Below, in pieces: positions 33,482-44,449 of a stretch of DNA of 64,000 nt. How positions within the stretch are numbered: position 1 is the first letter of the stretch; each line of letters opens with the position of its first letter. The DNA lies in the NCBI GenBank assembly GCA_017311185.1, contig JAESUZ010000429.1, forward strand, positions 558,001 to 622,000, given 5' to 3'. The DNA is from Proteles cristata cristata. Its lineage: Eukaryota > Chordata > Mammalia > Carnivora > Hyaenidae. The translations under genes were made by a program, and so were the position numbers. The notes beneath the pieces were generated by a model. That model did no database searches and was not told the DNA's origin. It saw only the letters and a program-made list of their open reading frames with translations.

Positions 33482-35785
33482 AAAGAAATAACAAGCATCC
33501 AAATCAGTAAGGAAGAAATAAAAATTTCACGATGTGTAGATGACATGATATCCTAGATAGAAAATTCAAAAGACACCACCAAAAAAATTGCTACAACTGA
33601 TACATGAATTTAGTAATGTTGCATTTCTATACACCAGTGATGAAATAGCAGAAAGAGAAATTGAGGAATCGATTCCACTTATAATTGCGCAAAAACAATA
33701 AAATATCTAGGAATCAACCTGAGGTGAAAGATCTGTGCTCTGAAAATTATAAAACACAGATGAAAGAAACTGAAAATGACACAAAGAAACGGAAAGATGT
33801 TCCATGTTCATGGACTGGAAGAACAAATATTATTAAAATGCCTATATTATATGTCTTACATATTATATTAAAAAGTCTATAAAGCTACACATTTAAAGCA
33901 ACCCCTATCAAAATACCAACAGAAACAAACAAACAAAAAAACAACCAACAGCAGGGTGGCTCAGTTGGTTAAGTGTTTGACTTCAGCTCAGGTCATGATC
34001 TTGCAGTTTGTGGGTTTGAGCCCCGCATCAGGCTCTGTGCTGACAGCTCAGAGCCTGGAACCTACTTTGGATTCTGTGTCTCCCTCCCTCTCTGTTCCTC
34101 TCCTGCTCACACACACTCTCTCTTTCTTTGTCAAAAAAGTGAATAAACATTAAAAAAAAGAAAAGAAAAAGAAAATACCAACAGCATTTCTCATATGGCT
34201 AGAACAAACAATCCTAACTTTTGTATGGAACCACAAAAGAAAGCAAAGAGCCAAAGCAATCTTGAAAAAGTAAAGCAAAGCTGGGGACATCACAGTTCTG
34301 TACTTCGAGTTATATTACAAAACTGTAGTGATCAAACAGTGTGGTACTGTCACAAAAACAGACTCATAGATCAATAGAACAGAATATAAAACCCAGAAAT
34401 GAACCCACAATTGTACGGTCAATTCATTTTCGACAACGCAGGAAAGATTATGCAATGGAAAAAAGAGAGACTCTTCAGCAAATGGTGCTGGGAAGGCTGG
34501 ACAGCTACATGCGATAGAATAAAACTGGACCCCTTTCTCACACCATACACAAAAATAAATTCAAAATGGATGAAAGACCTAAATGCTAGACAGGAAACCA
34601 TAAAAATTCTAGGGGAGAACACAGGCAGTAAGCTCTTTGACATCAGCTGTAACAACTTCTTTCTAGGTAAGTCTCCTGAGGCAAGGGAAACAAAAGCAAA
34701 AATAAACTATTGAGACCTCATTAAAATAAAAAGCTTCTCCACAGCGAAAGAATCAATCCACAAAACTAAATGGCAACTTACAGAATGGGAGAAGTATTTG
34801 CAAAGAACATATCTGATAAAGGGTTAGTGATCAAAGTATATAAAGAACTTATGCAATTCAACACTGAAAACCTAAATAATCCAATTAAAAAATGGGCAGA
34901 AGACATGAATAGAGATTTTTCCAAAGAAGACATACAGAGAGGCAAAAATCACAGGAAAAGATGCTCAGCATCACTCTTTATCAGGGGAATGCAAATCAAA
35001 GCCATGGTGAGATACCACCTCACACCTGTCAGAATGCCTAAAATTAACACACAAGAAACAACAGGTGTTGGAAAGGATGTGGAGAAAGGTGGGCACTCTT
35101 GAACTGTTGGTGGAAATGCAAACTGGTGCAGCCATTCTGGAAAATAGTATGGTGGTTCCTCAAAAGGTTAACTGTTATTATGCAAGATCTGGCAATTGCA
35201 TTACTAAGTATTAATATACCCAAAGAATACAAAAATACTGATTTAGAGGGGTACATGTACTATGATGTTTATAGCAGCTTTATCTATAATAGCCAAATTA
35301 TGGAAACAGCCCAAGTGTCCATCAATAGATGAATGGATAAAGAAGATGTGGTGTATATATGTACATATACACACAATGGAATTTTACTCAGCCATAAAAA
35401 AGAACAAAATCTTGCCCTTTGTAACAATATGGATGGACCTAGGGATTATCACGCTAAGCAAAATAAGTCAGAAGAGAAAAGACAAATACCATATGATTTC
35501 ACTTACATGTGGAATTTTAGAAACAAAACAAACAAGCAATGGGGGGAAACAGAGAGAGAGACCCAAACAAACAGATTCCTAACTGCAGAGAATGAACTGA
35601 TGGTTACCAGAGGGGAGACGGGTGGAGGGATGAGTGACATGTGTGATGCGGATGAAGAGTACTGGTGTGCTGAACACTGGCTGATGTATGGATGTCTTGA
35701 GTCACTAGATTGTACACCTGAAACTAATTTCACACTGTATGTTAATAACTGAAATTTAAATTAAAACTTTAAAAAACATATAAAA
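33482..35785 (+). mobile_element. 5'-truncated LINE-1 (ORF2 RT domain to 3' end) fused to U6
   Basis: This begins inside the ORF2 reverse-transcriptase region: 'ataacaagcatccaaatcag', then 'tgtagatgacatgatatcc', the degraded active-site neighbourhood. It continues collinearly through 'ctatacaccagtgatgaaat', 'aaaatatctaggaatcaacc', 'gttccatgttcatggactgg', 'aatggtgctgggaaggctgg', 'tcactctttatcaggggaat', 'ttactcagccataaaaaaga' and the 3' UTR 'acactgtatgttaataactg' before an A-rich end near 35785. Short open remnants (34399-34713, 34770-35102, 35333-35752) keep pieces of the C-terminal ORF2 region, but frames shift repeatedly. A SINE interrupts it at 33923-34171. It is less diverged than the old L1 on either side. 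Confidence 0.9.
33923..34171 (+). mobile_element. CAN-SINE, 5'-truncated, with about 30 bp of A/C-rich leader
   Basis: The SINE body starts at about 33953 with 'agggtggctcagttgg', lacking the usual 'ggggcgcctg' head, and ends 'gtgaataaacattaaaa' plus an A/G tail. The 13-bp duplication aaaataccaacag lies at 33910-33922 and 34172-34184. Between the left copy and the SINE body are about 30 extra bases of (AAAC)n-like sequence ending in 'accaacagc', a partial repeat of the duplication. Confidence 0.92.
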
Positions 35786-35813
35786 GAAACATTCAGTAAG
35801 AGTACAAATTATT

Positions 35814-36029
35814 GGGCGCCTGGGTGGCCCAGTCGGTTAAGTGTCCGACCAGCTCAGGTCATATCTCACGGTACTTGGGTTCAAGTCCCACATCGGACTC
35901 TTTGCTGACAGCTAGCTCAGAGCCTGGTGCCTCCTTCAGATTCTGTGTCTCCCTTTCTCTCTGACCCTCCCCTGCTCACGCTGCCTCTCTCAGAAATTTA
36001 AAAAAAAAAAATTAAAAAAATTAAAAAAA
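35814..36029 (+). mobile_element. CAN-SINE (SINEC)
   Basis: Forward SINE 'gggcgcctgggtggcccagtc', a short internal deletion around 'gtccgaccagctcaggtc', 'gctgacagctagctcagagc' and 'cctctctcagaaatttaaaaa'. It sits at the junction between the chimeric L1 and the resumed older L1. No clear duplication was found. Confidence 0.94.
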
Positions 36030-37190
36030 GAATTAGCCTTTTACTAAATGGTTCTGGAAAAATTGGTTATGGAAAATATTAATAAAAATCCATAAACAAA
36101 TATTAACCTTAATGCATCTTTGATAATTCATGTTAAAAGTAAGCTAAGCTAGAGCTTAATATAAAATTTAAAGCAATATATTTTTTAAAGGAGACTGAGA
36201 AGATTTTCATGAACTTGAGTAAGGCAAAAATGTCCTAGAAGCAAGAACATGATTCATAAAATAACAAACTGAGAAATTGGGCTTCATCAAAATTAAGGGT
36301 TTTTAAAAAATACTGTTAACTGAATGAACATTAAAGCCACAGAATATTTGAACCTAGAAAAATTTGAAAATCATATATCCAATATGGAACTTGTACCCTT
36401 AATACATTATCAAAACTATATAATAAACAAATTAAAAATAAACAAAGGATTTGAACATTTAACTGAACATATATTGATCAAATCAGCACATGAAAAGATG
36501 CTCAACACAATCTTGTTAAGTAAATGTGAATTAAAACCAAACTGAAATACATCTACATACCTATTAGAATCACTAAAATTAAAAGACTTGTTATGCTCAG
36601 TTTTTACAAGCATATCCATGAGCTAGGACACTCATGCAGTATGAATGGAATATGTAGTGCTGCAGTAAGCTTACAAATTTAAACATTCTATTGGGATATT
36701 TGCCCAAGAAAAATGAAGTTATTTGTATACAGAGGGACTTGTATAATAATCAAAGCTGTAATTTGTAATAACTCAAATGTCCTTCGGTGTGGGAATAGAT
36801 GTACCACAACTTATTCTTGGAATGAAATGCTACCTGGCGGTAAGTGGGGATGTACCATCAGTACATGACACAGGCTTGATTCTCAGTAATTATTCAGAGG
36901 TAAAGAAACTAAAAGGGGAGGGGAGTACATACTATATATTTCAATTTTTTAAAAGTTCTGGATGAGGTACGTTGTTCCGTGGTGACAGAAAATAGACCAC
37001 GAGCGAGTGGAAGGCAGAAAGGAGGAAGTTTGTAGTGTCTGGGGAAACATTTTTGGGTGATGAATATGTTGTATATCTTGATTATGGTGATGATTTCACT
37101 GATGTATACAGATGTCAGAACTTATTATATTTATGATTAAAAATATATGGTGTATTCTAAGGTTTGTTGTACTTCAGTAAGGTCATTAAA
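36030..37190 (+). mobile_element. Old LINE-1 3' part, sense (resumption of the 31.5-33.4 kb element)
   Basis: Late ORF2 and 3' UTR of an old L1: 'cttttactaaatggttctgg', 'tgggcttcatcaaaattaag', 'cacatgaaaagatgctcaac', 'aactcaaatgtccttcgg', 'gaatgaaatgctacctggcg', 'atatgttgtatatcttgatt' and 'ttgtacttcagtaaggtca'. The orientation and level of decay match the piece ending at 33383, but the intervening ORF2 reverse-transcriptase part is absent. Either the insertion came with a deletion, or the two pieces are separate copies. Confidence 0.75.
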
Positions 37191-37782
37191 ATAGAAATTA
37201 TAAAAAATAGAACAGGATTTTTAAGCCTCCAAAGGCGCAGAATGCATAGAATCCATTGGTCACACCCCTTAATGATAACAGGTGTGACTAGCAGACATGG
37301 GGAGGGGAAATGACTAACGAAAACGTGTAAGTTAGTTCCTCTTCCCAGACACAAAAATGAACAGTTTTCCTTTAACACTTGAGTTAAAATCCAAAAGAAT
37401 ATATATTTTTTCCCCTCTTGAATTAAGCCAGAACCACTTCCTCTGTAACAGATACATACTTGTCACCTCCATGGTCATATTTCCCAGTAAACGTCAAAGT
37501 CCTTATCATATATAACTTTTTTCATTTCTGTTCTTTCTCTTGAAAAAGAAGCAATTTAGTAATACATGTTGAGAAGTAATCCTGCTTCTTTATCAGTATC
37601 ATAGGACTATCAGTATCATAGCCAAAAAGATCCACTTCTGATCCATCATATAATTTTTCAAAGAGACGTTACCTCTGGTCATTCCCCTCAGAAACAGACT
37701 GTGGGGTTTTTACCCTTCCTGGTCACCCATACTATTAGGCTGTCATGAAAGCTAATATTGGAAACTCCTGTCTCCATTAAAC
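37191..37782. other. Unique DNA, nothing recognised
   Basis: No repeat or exon recognised. The phrase 'tatcagtatcataggactatcag' contains a small direct repeat of 'tatcagtatcatag' near 37595-37622. Confidence 0.5.
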
Positions 37783-37996
37783 CAAGGTTTCTTGAACTTT
37801 TTCTGAAAGCATCAGATAGTAAATATTTTGGCCTTTGCAGGCTATCACGTCTCTGTCACAGCTACTCAACTCCGCCATTCTAGCGCCTATCCAGCCAGGT
37901 TATATACAAACAAAAGCATGGTTGTGTTCCAATTAAACGTTCTCAAACAGGGAGATGGCTGGATTTAGCCTGCAGGCCATGGTTTGCTGACCCTTG
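37783..37996 (+). mobile_element. hAT-type non-autonomous DNA transposon (MER family)
   Basis: The sequence runs 'caaggtttcttgaacttttt', 'catcagatagtaaatatttt', 'ggcctttgcaggctatcac', 'tctctgtcacagctactcaa', 'catggttgtgttccaattaa', 'atggctggatttagcctgc' and 'ggccatggtttgctgaccctt'. This is the well-known MER MITE with 'ggccagatagtaaatattttaggctttg' and 'gtttgccgacccctg' blocks. The degraded ends are consistent with terminal inverted repeats of caggggtc type. The exact family name was not determined. Confidence 0.8.
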
Positions 37997-38900
37997 CTTC
38001 AAACTTTGAAGAGCTAAAGAAAAATTAATCCTTAAGGTTTAAACTTGTAGTGTCTACTGCTGGTGGTGATGACATGGGCCACATACACATGGTCTGCTCC
38101 TTCCTGAGCCCTCTGGTGAGAGATCCAAATATGTTGGCCCATATATTTATGAAAATGTATGAACTAAATGCTAATGCCCCTATTTTATGGATGAAGAAAC
38201 TGATGCTCAGAAAATTCTAGTAACTTCCCCAAATCACTGTCATAATAATCAACAGAAGAAAAAAATTAAAAACAATTTTCTGGCCCTTAGCAACCACGTT
38301 CTAATAAAATAGTTAATGCAACCTAATTTTAAGGGCCTTATGATGCCTTTGGTTCTGGAACACTTAGGCTACGTGGCCCGTATTTATCCCCTAACATAAT
38401 GGAATGTGAAATTGAACAGAATCCAACCTGACTGATATAAATACTGACGACACATTAAGCCAAAAGTGACCTCATTCTTAATAGTCTGTGAGTGCATTAT
38501 CTAAATTTTGGAGAATATTTTCACTTCTTCTGCTTTATATCACTTCAGCAGTGGGTCAAGATTAAAAGTTTGCTCCTTAATAATCATACCTTTGGTATTA
38601 CCTTGCACAGGTTACCTGACTGACTAGATGGACTAACAAGAAGAAAACTGGTGAAGCATTACATCAGGGCTCATGCTTGTTCACAGGGTGATTGGACAGA
38701 GCAGAGACGGCCGGCCTGATCACAGCACCGTCCAGTTAGGCAGTACCTGGAATGGGGCCCAAGGCTTTAGAGATTCCAAAATCAAGGGGATCCTGTGTGA
38801 AGAGGAGAACAGCAGGCAAAGAGGGGTATGCAAGTTACTCAAACCTGATTATGACGTGAGGAGAGAGTGGGGAATCCAGGCATCCCATGGAGTCCTGTTA
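37997..38900. other. Unique DNA with a MIR trace
   Basis: 38145-38245 carries a MIR-like right half ('cccctattttatggatgaag', 'aaactgatgctcagaaaatt', 'aacttccccaaatcactgt'). Nothing else recognised. Confidence 0.5.
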
Positions 38901-38917
38901 AAATAGCAACAGTAGTT

Positions 38918-39135
38918 GGGGCGCCTGGGTGGCTTAGTTGGTTAAGCGTCTGACTTTCGCTTAGGTCATGATCTCGCGGTTTGTGGGTTCGAGCCCCGCG
39001 TTGGGCTCTGTGCTGACTGCCAGCTCAGAGCCTGGAGCCTGTTTCGTTCTGTGACTCCCTCTCTCTCTGACCTTCCCCTGCTCGTGCTGTCTCTCTCTCT
39101 CTCTCTCCTAGAAATAAATAAAAAATATTTAAAAA
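38918..39135 (+). mobile_element. CAN-SINE (SINEC), young subfamily
   Basis: Full-length forward SINE 'ggggcgcctgggtggcttag', 'gactttcgcttaggtcatg', 'gtgctgactgccagctcag' and 'tcctagaaataaataaaa'. The duplication is aaatagcaacagtag (38901-38915) against aaatagcaagagtaa downstream from about 39136. Confidence 0.97.
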
Positions 39136-39150
39136 AAATAGCAAGAGTAA

Positions 39151-40734
39151 GTGATGAGGGCTGTCAGTGAAAGCAGCACTGCTTTGACCTGGAAACCATT
39201 ACCAATTTCTTTCTTGAGCAAAGCAGGTGTCAGGAGTGGGCAGAGCCTAATCTCCAGTGTACATTCAAAGCAGTGATTTTCCATTTGCTGCTGGAACAGA
39301 TCGCCGATGCAATAGGTGGTCTGACTGTTGGAGCAGCGGTGGCATGATAAAACCACAAGCCTGTGTTCTCGCAGAAGGGACGCCATTTGTAGTGTCCAAA
39401 ATTTTATTTCTGGCCTCTTGCACAGTGCCTGACACAGAGTAATCATTAAATTTTTGATGATTGAGTCAAAGGGCGGATGCAAGGATGGTTAGCTGGTTGG
39501 ACAGGTGACTGAAGCTAAATGGATATAATCTGGGAGTTAGGCTTTCTCTAAATACAGGGATTGCAAGGGAGTTAAATATCCTTAGGTTCAATTGCTTCAT
39601 TTTACAAATAGTCTGCACCTTAGATTCAAGTCCAAGCTCATGAGTGAAATCGTAGCCTCACCTTGTAAGCATGTCTGTTTCCTGTGACCTGTCAGCTATG
39701 AGATACAGGTCACCAAATCTGAGAAAGATCCATCTTAGTTACATCAAGTAACTATAATTTAATTGCCATATTAAGAATGGATAGCTTCTGGTGATTATTA
39801 TCGATTATAATAAAAGATAATTTCAATTTAATTATACTCACCTCTGTGACAGTATCTGTGTAGGGTTTTTATAACTTGGTTTGTTGTCAAAGATCCTGAC
39901 CATGCCTCTAAAATCTGACATTTGAAAGTATACACTTATAAAAACCTTTAGTAAAACCATTTATGAAATAAATTACATAAAATTACCTAAGTGAAATCAA
40001 AATTGTCTGTTTGTATGAGAATTCATCCAGGGACAATGCTTTTTTAGCAACTCAGTGAGAGCTTTCCACAATTGGAAATAGTCTTCTTTTACATTATACA
40101 AGAGTGTGTATGAAAACTGCATTCCTATATAGACTTCAGCATTTGACACATGGGAGAAATAGAGAAAATACGATTTCAACAGAAAAAAAGTTTTATGCCT
40201 GAATTTTAAAAAGTGATGTTTTAAAAGCCTATTCAATTTTCATAGTTTAAAAGCTTTTGATGTTAATTTTTTGGATAATTATTACTTTAATGCATAATTG
40301 AATTGAAGTTAGGGCTGAGTTCCGTAACTAGTAGTTCTTTATTGAGCAATGGATCATAAATTGTGAGGCTCCTATTTATCCCTCTGGTTTTATTGCCACA
40401 ATGTAATTCCCGACACATGTAAGAGTCCCGAAGACAGTGAGGTTTGGTAGAAGTGAGGCTTCGCTCTGTGCTGTCCCCATCTTGACCAACATGTGCAGTC
40501 CCTGCCCCTCCAGGGGAGAAAACATGTCTTAGAGAAAACTGTGCCCTGCTTCAGAAAGATTTTCAGGATGGATGATGATGGGTTAGAAAACGCCCTTTGC
40601 AAACTTGTAAATGTCCTGTGGCAGGCTCAGAACTTTGGTGACATATAAAGATGGTCTTCCTTAAGAGCAGATGCCTTGGTGTTGGAGATCTACCCTATTA
40701 AGTGTCAGCCCTGGGCTGATATCTCTCACGTAAT
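39151..40734. other. Unique DNA with a short MIR/L2-like end
   Basis: At about 39405-39465, 'tctggcctcttgcacagtgcctgacacag' then 'taatcattaaattttt' resembles the MIR end 'agcacagtgcctggcacatagtaggtgctcaataaat'. The open frame at 39129-39482 minus covers this repeat and the SINE edge and is not called. Otherwise nothing recognised. Confidence 0.5.
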
Positions 40735-41220
40735 TATGGAGTAAGTCAGTGTGGGCTGTTAGGAGCTCAATGTCTTGAAGCCCTAGCCACAGGATCTCAC
40801 GATGTGACCTTATTTGGAATAGGGTTTATAGAAGTACCCCAGGGAAAATGAAATTACTACAGTAGGCCAGACATGGGCCTACTGTCCTTACAAAAAGGGA
40901 CATTTGGGCACAGAGGTAGACATGTGCAGACAGAAGGTGGTGTGAAGGGACAGATAGAGAAGGTCATGTGAAAATGAGGGCTGAGACTGAGGGGCACATC
41001 TACAGGCCGAGGGGCATCTATGATTTCTGACAAAACCAGCAGGATCTGGGAGCCAGGCACAGGGCTGAGTCTCCCTCGGAGTCCTCGGAAGGAGCCCACT
41101 CTGCCCACAACTTCGCCCCCAACCGCTGACAGGCAGAACCGGGAGGGAGACAGTAAGCAGCTTGTGCTTTACCCCCTGGTTTGTGGCGTTGTGTTACCGC
41201 AGCCCTAAGGAGCTAACACA
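40735..41220 (+). mobile_element. Solitary MLT1-type LTR (ERVL-MaLR)
   Basis: The MLT1/MST pattern is clear: 'tgtcttgaagccctagccac', 'gatgtgaccttatttggaat', 'actgtccttacaaaaaggga', 'atgtgaaaatgagggctgag', 'ctgacaggcagaaccgggag' and the end 'ggcgttgtgttaccgcagcc' then 'ctaaggagctaacaca'. It is an ancient MaLR LTR without an interior. The short open frames within it are not genes. Confidence 0.75.
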
Positions 41221-42375
41221 CTGGTGGGAAGTCTAAGAGGAAGTAACAGGGCAACTACCCAGAAAAGAGCCAAAATACAGCTCCTAAACCTAGAAAATTA
41301 GGCAGCAATTCCTCATAAAGTATAACAGGAAGTTTTATTTGTTCTTATTTCTGTATGCCATTGAATAATTTTTAAAGTTAGTAAATACTGTATAATGCAA
41401 ATCTCATTTAGTACCTAGGGTTATGCACATTTAAAACAAAACTATAAGAACAGGGATGAAAATATTGATATGTACTTTGGGGTTGTGTTTAGCTATGCAG
41501 AAGATGGAAAGACTACGCCTTGGGAGAGCAGGGGGGAATTCAGCAACTTCAATTACATTTTGTTTCTTTAGAAAAACTGAATCAATATACAAGAGATATT
41601 TAACATTTGCTACATCTGGCTAACAGCTACCTTGGTATTTGTTACAATATTCTCCGTACTTTTATTATCTTTTTCTTCCTCTGAAATCGAAAACACATCA
41701 GCTAGAATTTGCTATTCTAATGATTTCAAGTGTATTGTCCATCAGGGTTAGCTGTGGACACATTGCTGTTTAACAAATCTAGAGTATTTTTGTTACAAAA
41801 CAGAAACTCTGTATCCATTGAATTGAAACTCTCCTTTTTACTCGTTTTCTTTCCCATATTTCATAATTTGAAAAGAGTACTTAATATGCCAAACTTTTTA
41901 TGTTTAGAAAGCACAGATCTGTCTCTCATTAATTGTATTATGTAGGGGGCCAGAGAGAATTCCACCTGAGACCCTGCTGATTGACATGGTTACTAATTCA
42001 TGGCCATGACCCCATGCACTGTTACAAGAGATAACGTGTCTATCTGGTGCTTCACGTACTCTGTGATGTCCATGATGTCCGTAAGTGTCAGCCATGGAAT
42101 TTGTCTCTATTCTGTCCTTTGAGTCACCCAGAGCCTTTACTCCTCCATGACATTTTGCTGAAAGGGACAATTAGGGGACCAATTCACTTTGTAGCTAGTA
42201 GGTGTCCAAGATTTCTCCTTTGAGATAAAGAAGTTCTCTATCTGTCTAAAGCAGGGCTCAACTCTGCACTGACAGGATTAGGTAACTCATTTGGGAAATG
42301 TAACTTTTTCTCAGATGCCCCGGATCTAAATTCTGAATTATCTTTGTCCAAAAGTCTTGTTTCTTAACAAAAACA
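41221..42375. other. Unique DNA, nothing recognised
   Basis: No repeat family or exon recognised. A stretch at 41940-42180 is somewhat GC-richer but unassigned. Confidence 0.45.
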
Positions 42376-42387
42376 CATGCATTTTTA

Positions 42388-42628
42388 GGAGCACCTGGGT
42401 GGCTCAGTCAGTTAAGTGTCTGACTTCAGCTCATGTCATGATCTCGCAGTTTGTGAGTTTGAGCCCAGTGTTGGGCTCTGTGCTGACAGCTCAGACCCCG
42501 GGAGCCTGCTTCAGATTTCTGTGTCTCCCTCTCTCTCTGCCCCTTCCCTGCTTGTGCTTTGTCTCTGTCTCTCTTTCTATCTCTCTCTCTTAAAAATAAA
42601 TAAACATTTTTAAAAATCTATAAAAATC
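42388..42628 (+). mobile_element. CAN-SINE (SINEC)
   Basis: Forward SINE 'ggagcacctgggtggctcag', 'gctcatgtcatgatctcgc', 'gtgctgacagctcagacccc', 'cttaaaaataaataaacatt'. The 10-bp duplication catgcatttt lies at 42376-42385 and 42629-42638. Confidence 0.95.
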
Positions 42629-42638
42629 CATGCATTTT

Positions 42639-43140
42639 ATTATTCCTAAAAGGAAAAGGTCTTGCACAAACAATTCAAATAAATGGAATGTGAACGTGCT
42701 TATTGGTGTTCAGGTAAAAGAGATTCATTTCCTGCATGGTCAGATCAGGTGGTCCAGCTTCACCTCAATGATTCTGTTCCTCCTTGTGTCTAAGACAAAC
42801 ACAGTAATAGTCCATTGTACATGAGGTCACCTTCTAAAATTATTGATTTCTCTAATAGGAATCCAGGAAGGCCTTATGATATAAATACACATTGTCTTTT
42901 GTCCCGTGATGCTTACTTTTTAAGGGTCCAGAATTAGTCTGTCTTTAGGGAATGATTCTGAGGATCATATTCAATTTTGCAGTAATGCCAGAAAGAAGTC
43001 ATTTCTTCATTATTGAAATAAATGTATTTTCATGTTATATGAGACAAGGAAACTCCAAACTTATATGCTTCTTAAAATAGAAGTAACATTTACAGGTAAT
43101 TTAAAAAGTAGAAAAATCCAACCTTTTCCAAGAAAGCAGT
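42639..43140. other. Unique DNA, nothing recognised
   Basis: No repeat or exon recognised. Confidence 0.5.
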
Positions 43141-43156
43141 TGGGGTTTTGAAAATT

Positions 43157-43361
43157 AAAAAAAAAATTAATGTTTATTTTTGAAAAAGAGAGACAGCATG
43201 AGCAGGGAAGGGACAGAGAGAAAGGAAAACATAGAATCTGAAGCAGGCTCCAGACTCTGAGCTGTCAGCCTAGCCTGACATGGGGCTCAGACTCACTATC
43301 CATGAGATCATGACCTGAGCCAAAGTTGGGCACGCAACTGACTGAGCCACCCAGGCACCCC
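43157..43361 (-). mobile_element. CAN-SINE (SINEC), older
   Basis: Reverse SINE 'ttaatgtttatttttgaaaa', 'gaagcaggctccagactctg', 'gagatcatgacctgagccaa' and 'ccacccaggcaccc'. The duplication tggggttttgaaaatt (43141-43156) is matched by tggagttttgaaattt downstream with two differences. Confidence 0.94.
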
Positions 43362-43377
43362 TGGAGTTTTGAAATTT

Positions 43378-43889
43378 TTGATAGAGAAATATAAAGATTT
43401 ATCTAAGTGGTACTGGGGACCTTCACAGCAGATATTTGCTGAGGATATGTTTAAATTCCTTGGATCTTTAAGTTTATTTTCTCTCTCCTAATTTTAACTT
43501 TAGATAATAATTGAAAAGATTTTTGTAAAATTAAAAGAGTATTTTAATTTAAACCTTTGAAGTATTCAAATTACTGCTTTATTTATGTCTAATATTACAT
43601 AAATGGCTAATTTAAAAATATATCTTTTTTTCCTCAGTAAATAGCAATGTTGAAACTAAAACTGACTGGTACTTGTCACCTTGATGTTTACAAAAGCCCA
43701 TAAGCTTTATGACAGGATATTCTATTTATAATTCTACTAATGGGGTATCTGAGGTTACCTAGGTAACTTAGTCAATGGTGGAAATGAATTAGATGGTTAT
43801 GTTCCAGAAGTCACATTTTTAACACTAAACAACACCCAAAGTTAGAAAGAAGTACATTTACAAATTTTAAATTAAATTATTTAAAATTA
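43378..43889. other. AT-rich DNA, possible MIR trace
   Basis: 'gaggttacctaggtaacttagtcaatgg' near 43750 faintly resembles a MIR block. Nothing else recognised. Confidence 0.4.
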
Positions 43890-44094
43890 AAAATTTTTAA
43901 TGTTTACTTATTTTTTAAAGAGAGAGAGTGTGAGCAGGGGAGGGGCAAAGAGAAAGGGAGACACAGAATCGGAAGCAGCTCCAGGTTCTGAGCTGTCAGC
44001 ACAGAGCCTGATGTGGGGCCCAAACCCACGAACCGTGAGATCATGACCCAAGCCGAAGCTGGATGCTTGAGTGACTGAGCCATCCAGGCACCCC
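43890..44094 (-). mobile_element. CAN-SINE (SINEC)
   Basis: Reverse SINE 'tttttaatgtttacttattt', 'gagtgtgagcaggggagggg', 'gagctgtcagcacagagcc', 'accgtgagatcatgaccca' and 'ccatccaggcacccc'. No convincing duplication was found in the AT-rich flanks. Confidence 0.94.
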
Positions 44095-44163
44095 AGGGGC
44101 TTAATTTAAAAGTACAGTAGCATGTATCTATTTTTTTCATACTTTGTAATTTTTCTTCATATT

Positions 44164-44209
44164 CAGGTCCACTTTCTGTTTTGTTTCAGGTCCACTTTCT
44201 GTTTTGTTT
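44164..44209. repeat. 23-bp tandem duplication at the L1 insertion site
   Basis: The unit 'caggtccactttctgttttg' + 'ttt' occurs twice in direct succession, copies identical. The second copy contains the left target-site duplication of the large L1 that starts at 44213. Confidence 0.9.
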
Positions 44210-44212
44210 CTT

Positions 44213-44256
44213 TTTTTTTCATGTTTCTTTTCTTTTCTTTTCTTTTCTTTTTACAA
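44213..44256 (-). repeat. (TTTTC)n tail of the L1
   Basis: On plus: a T-run, 'catgt', then about five TTTTC units. In L1 sense this is the A-rich 3' tail, partly turned into a GAAAA microsatellite. Confidence 0.9.
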
Positions 44257-44449
44257 ATAGTTTATTGTCAAATTCGTTTCCACATAACACCCAGTGCTCA
44301 TCCCCACAAGTGTCCTCCTCCATGCCCATCCCTCCTCCCTCCCACATCCATCAGTCCTCAGTTTTTGTCAGCATTCAAGAGTCTCTCATGGTTTGCCTCT
44401 CTCCCTTTCCCCCACCATTTCCGCCCTTCTTCTCCCCCTTGGTTCTCTG

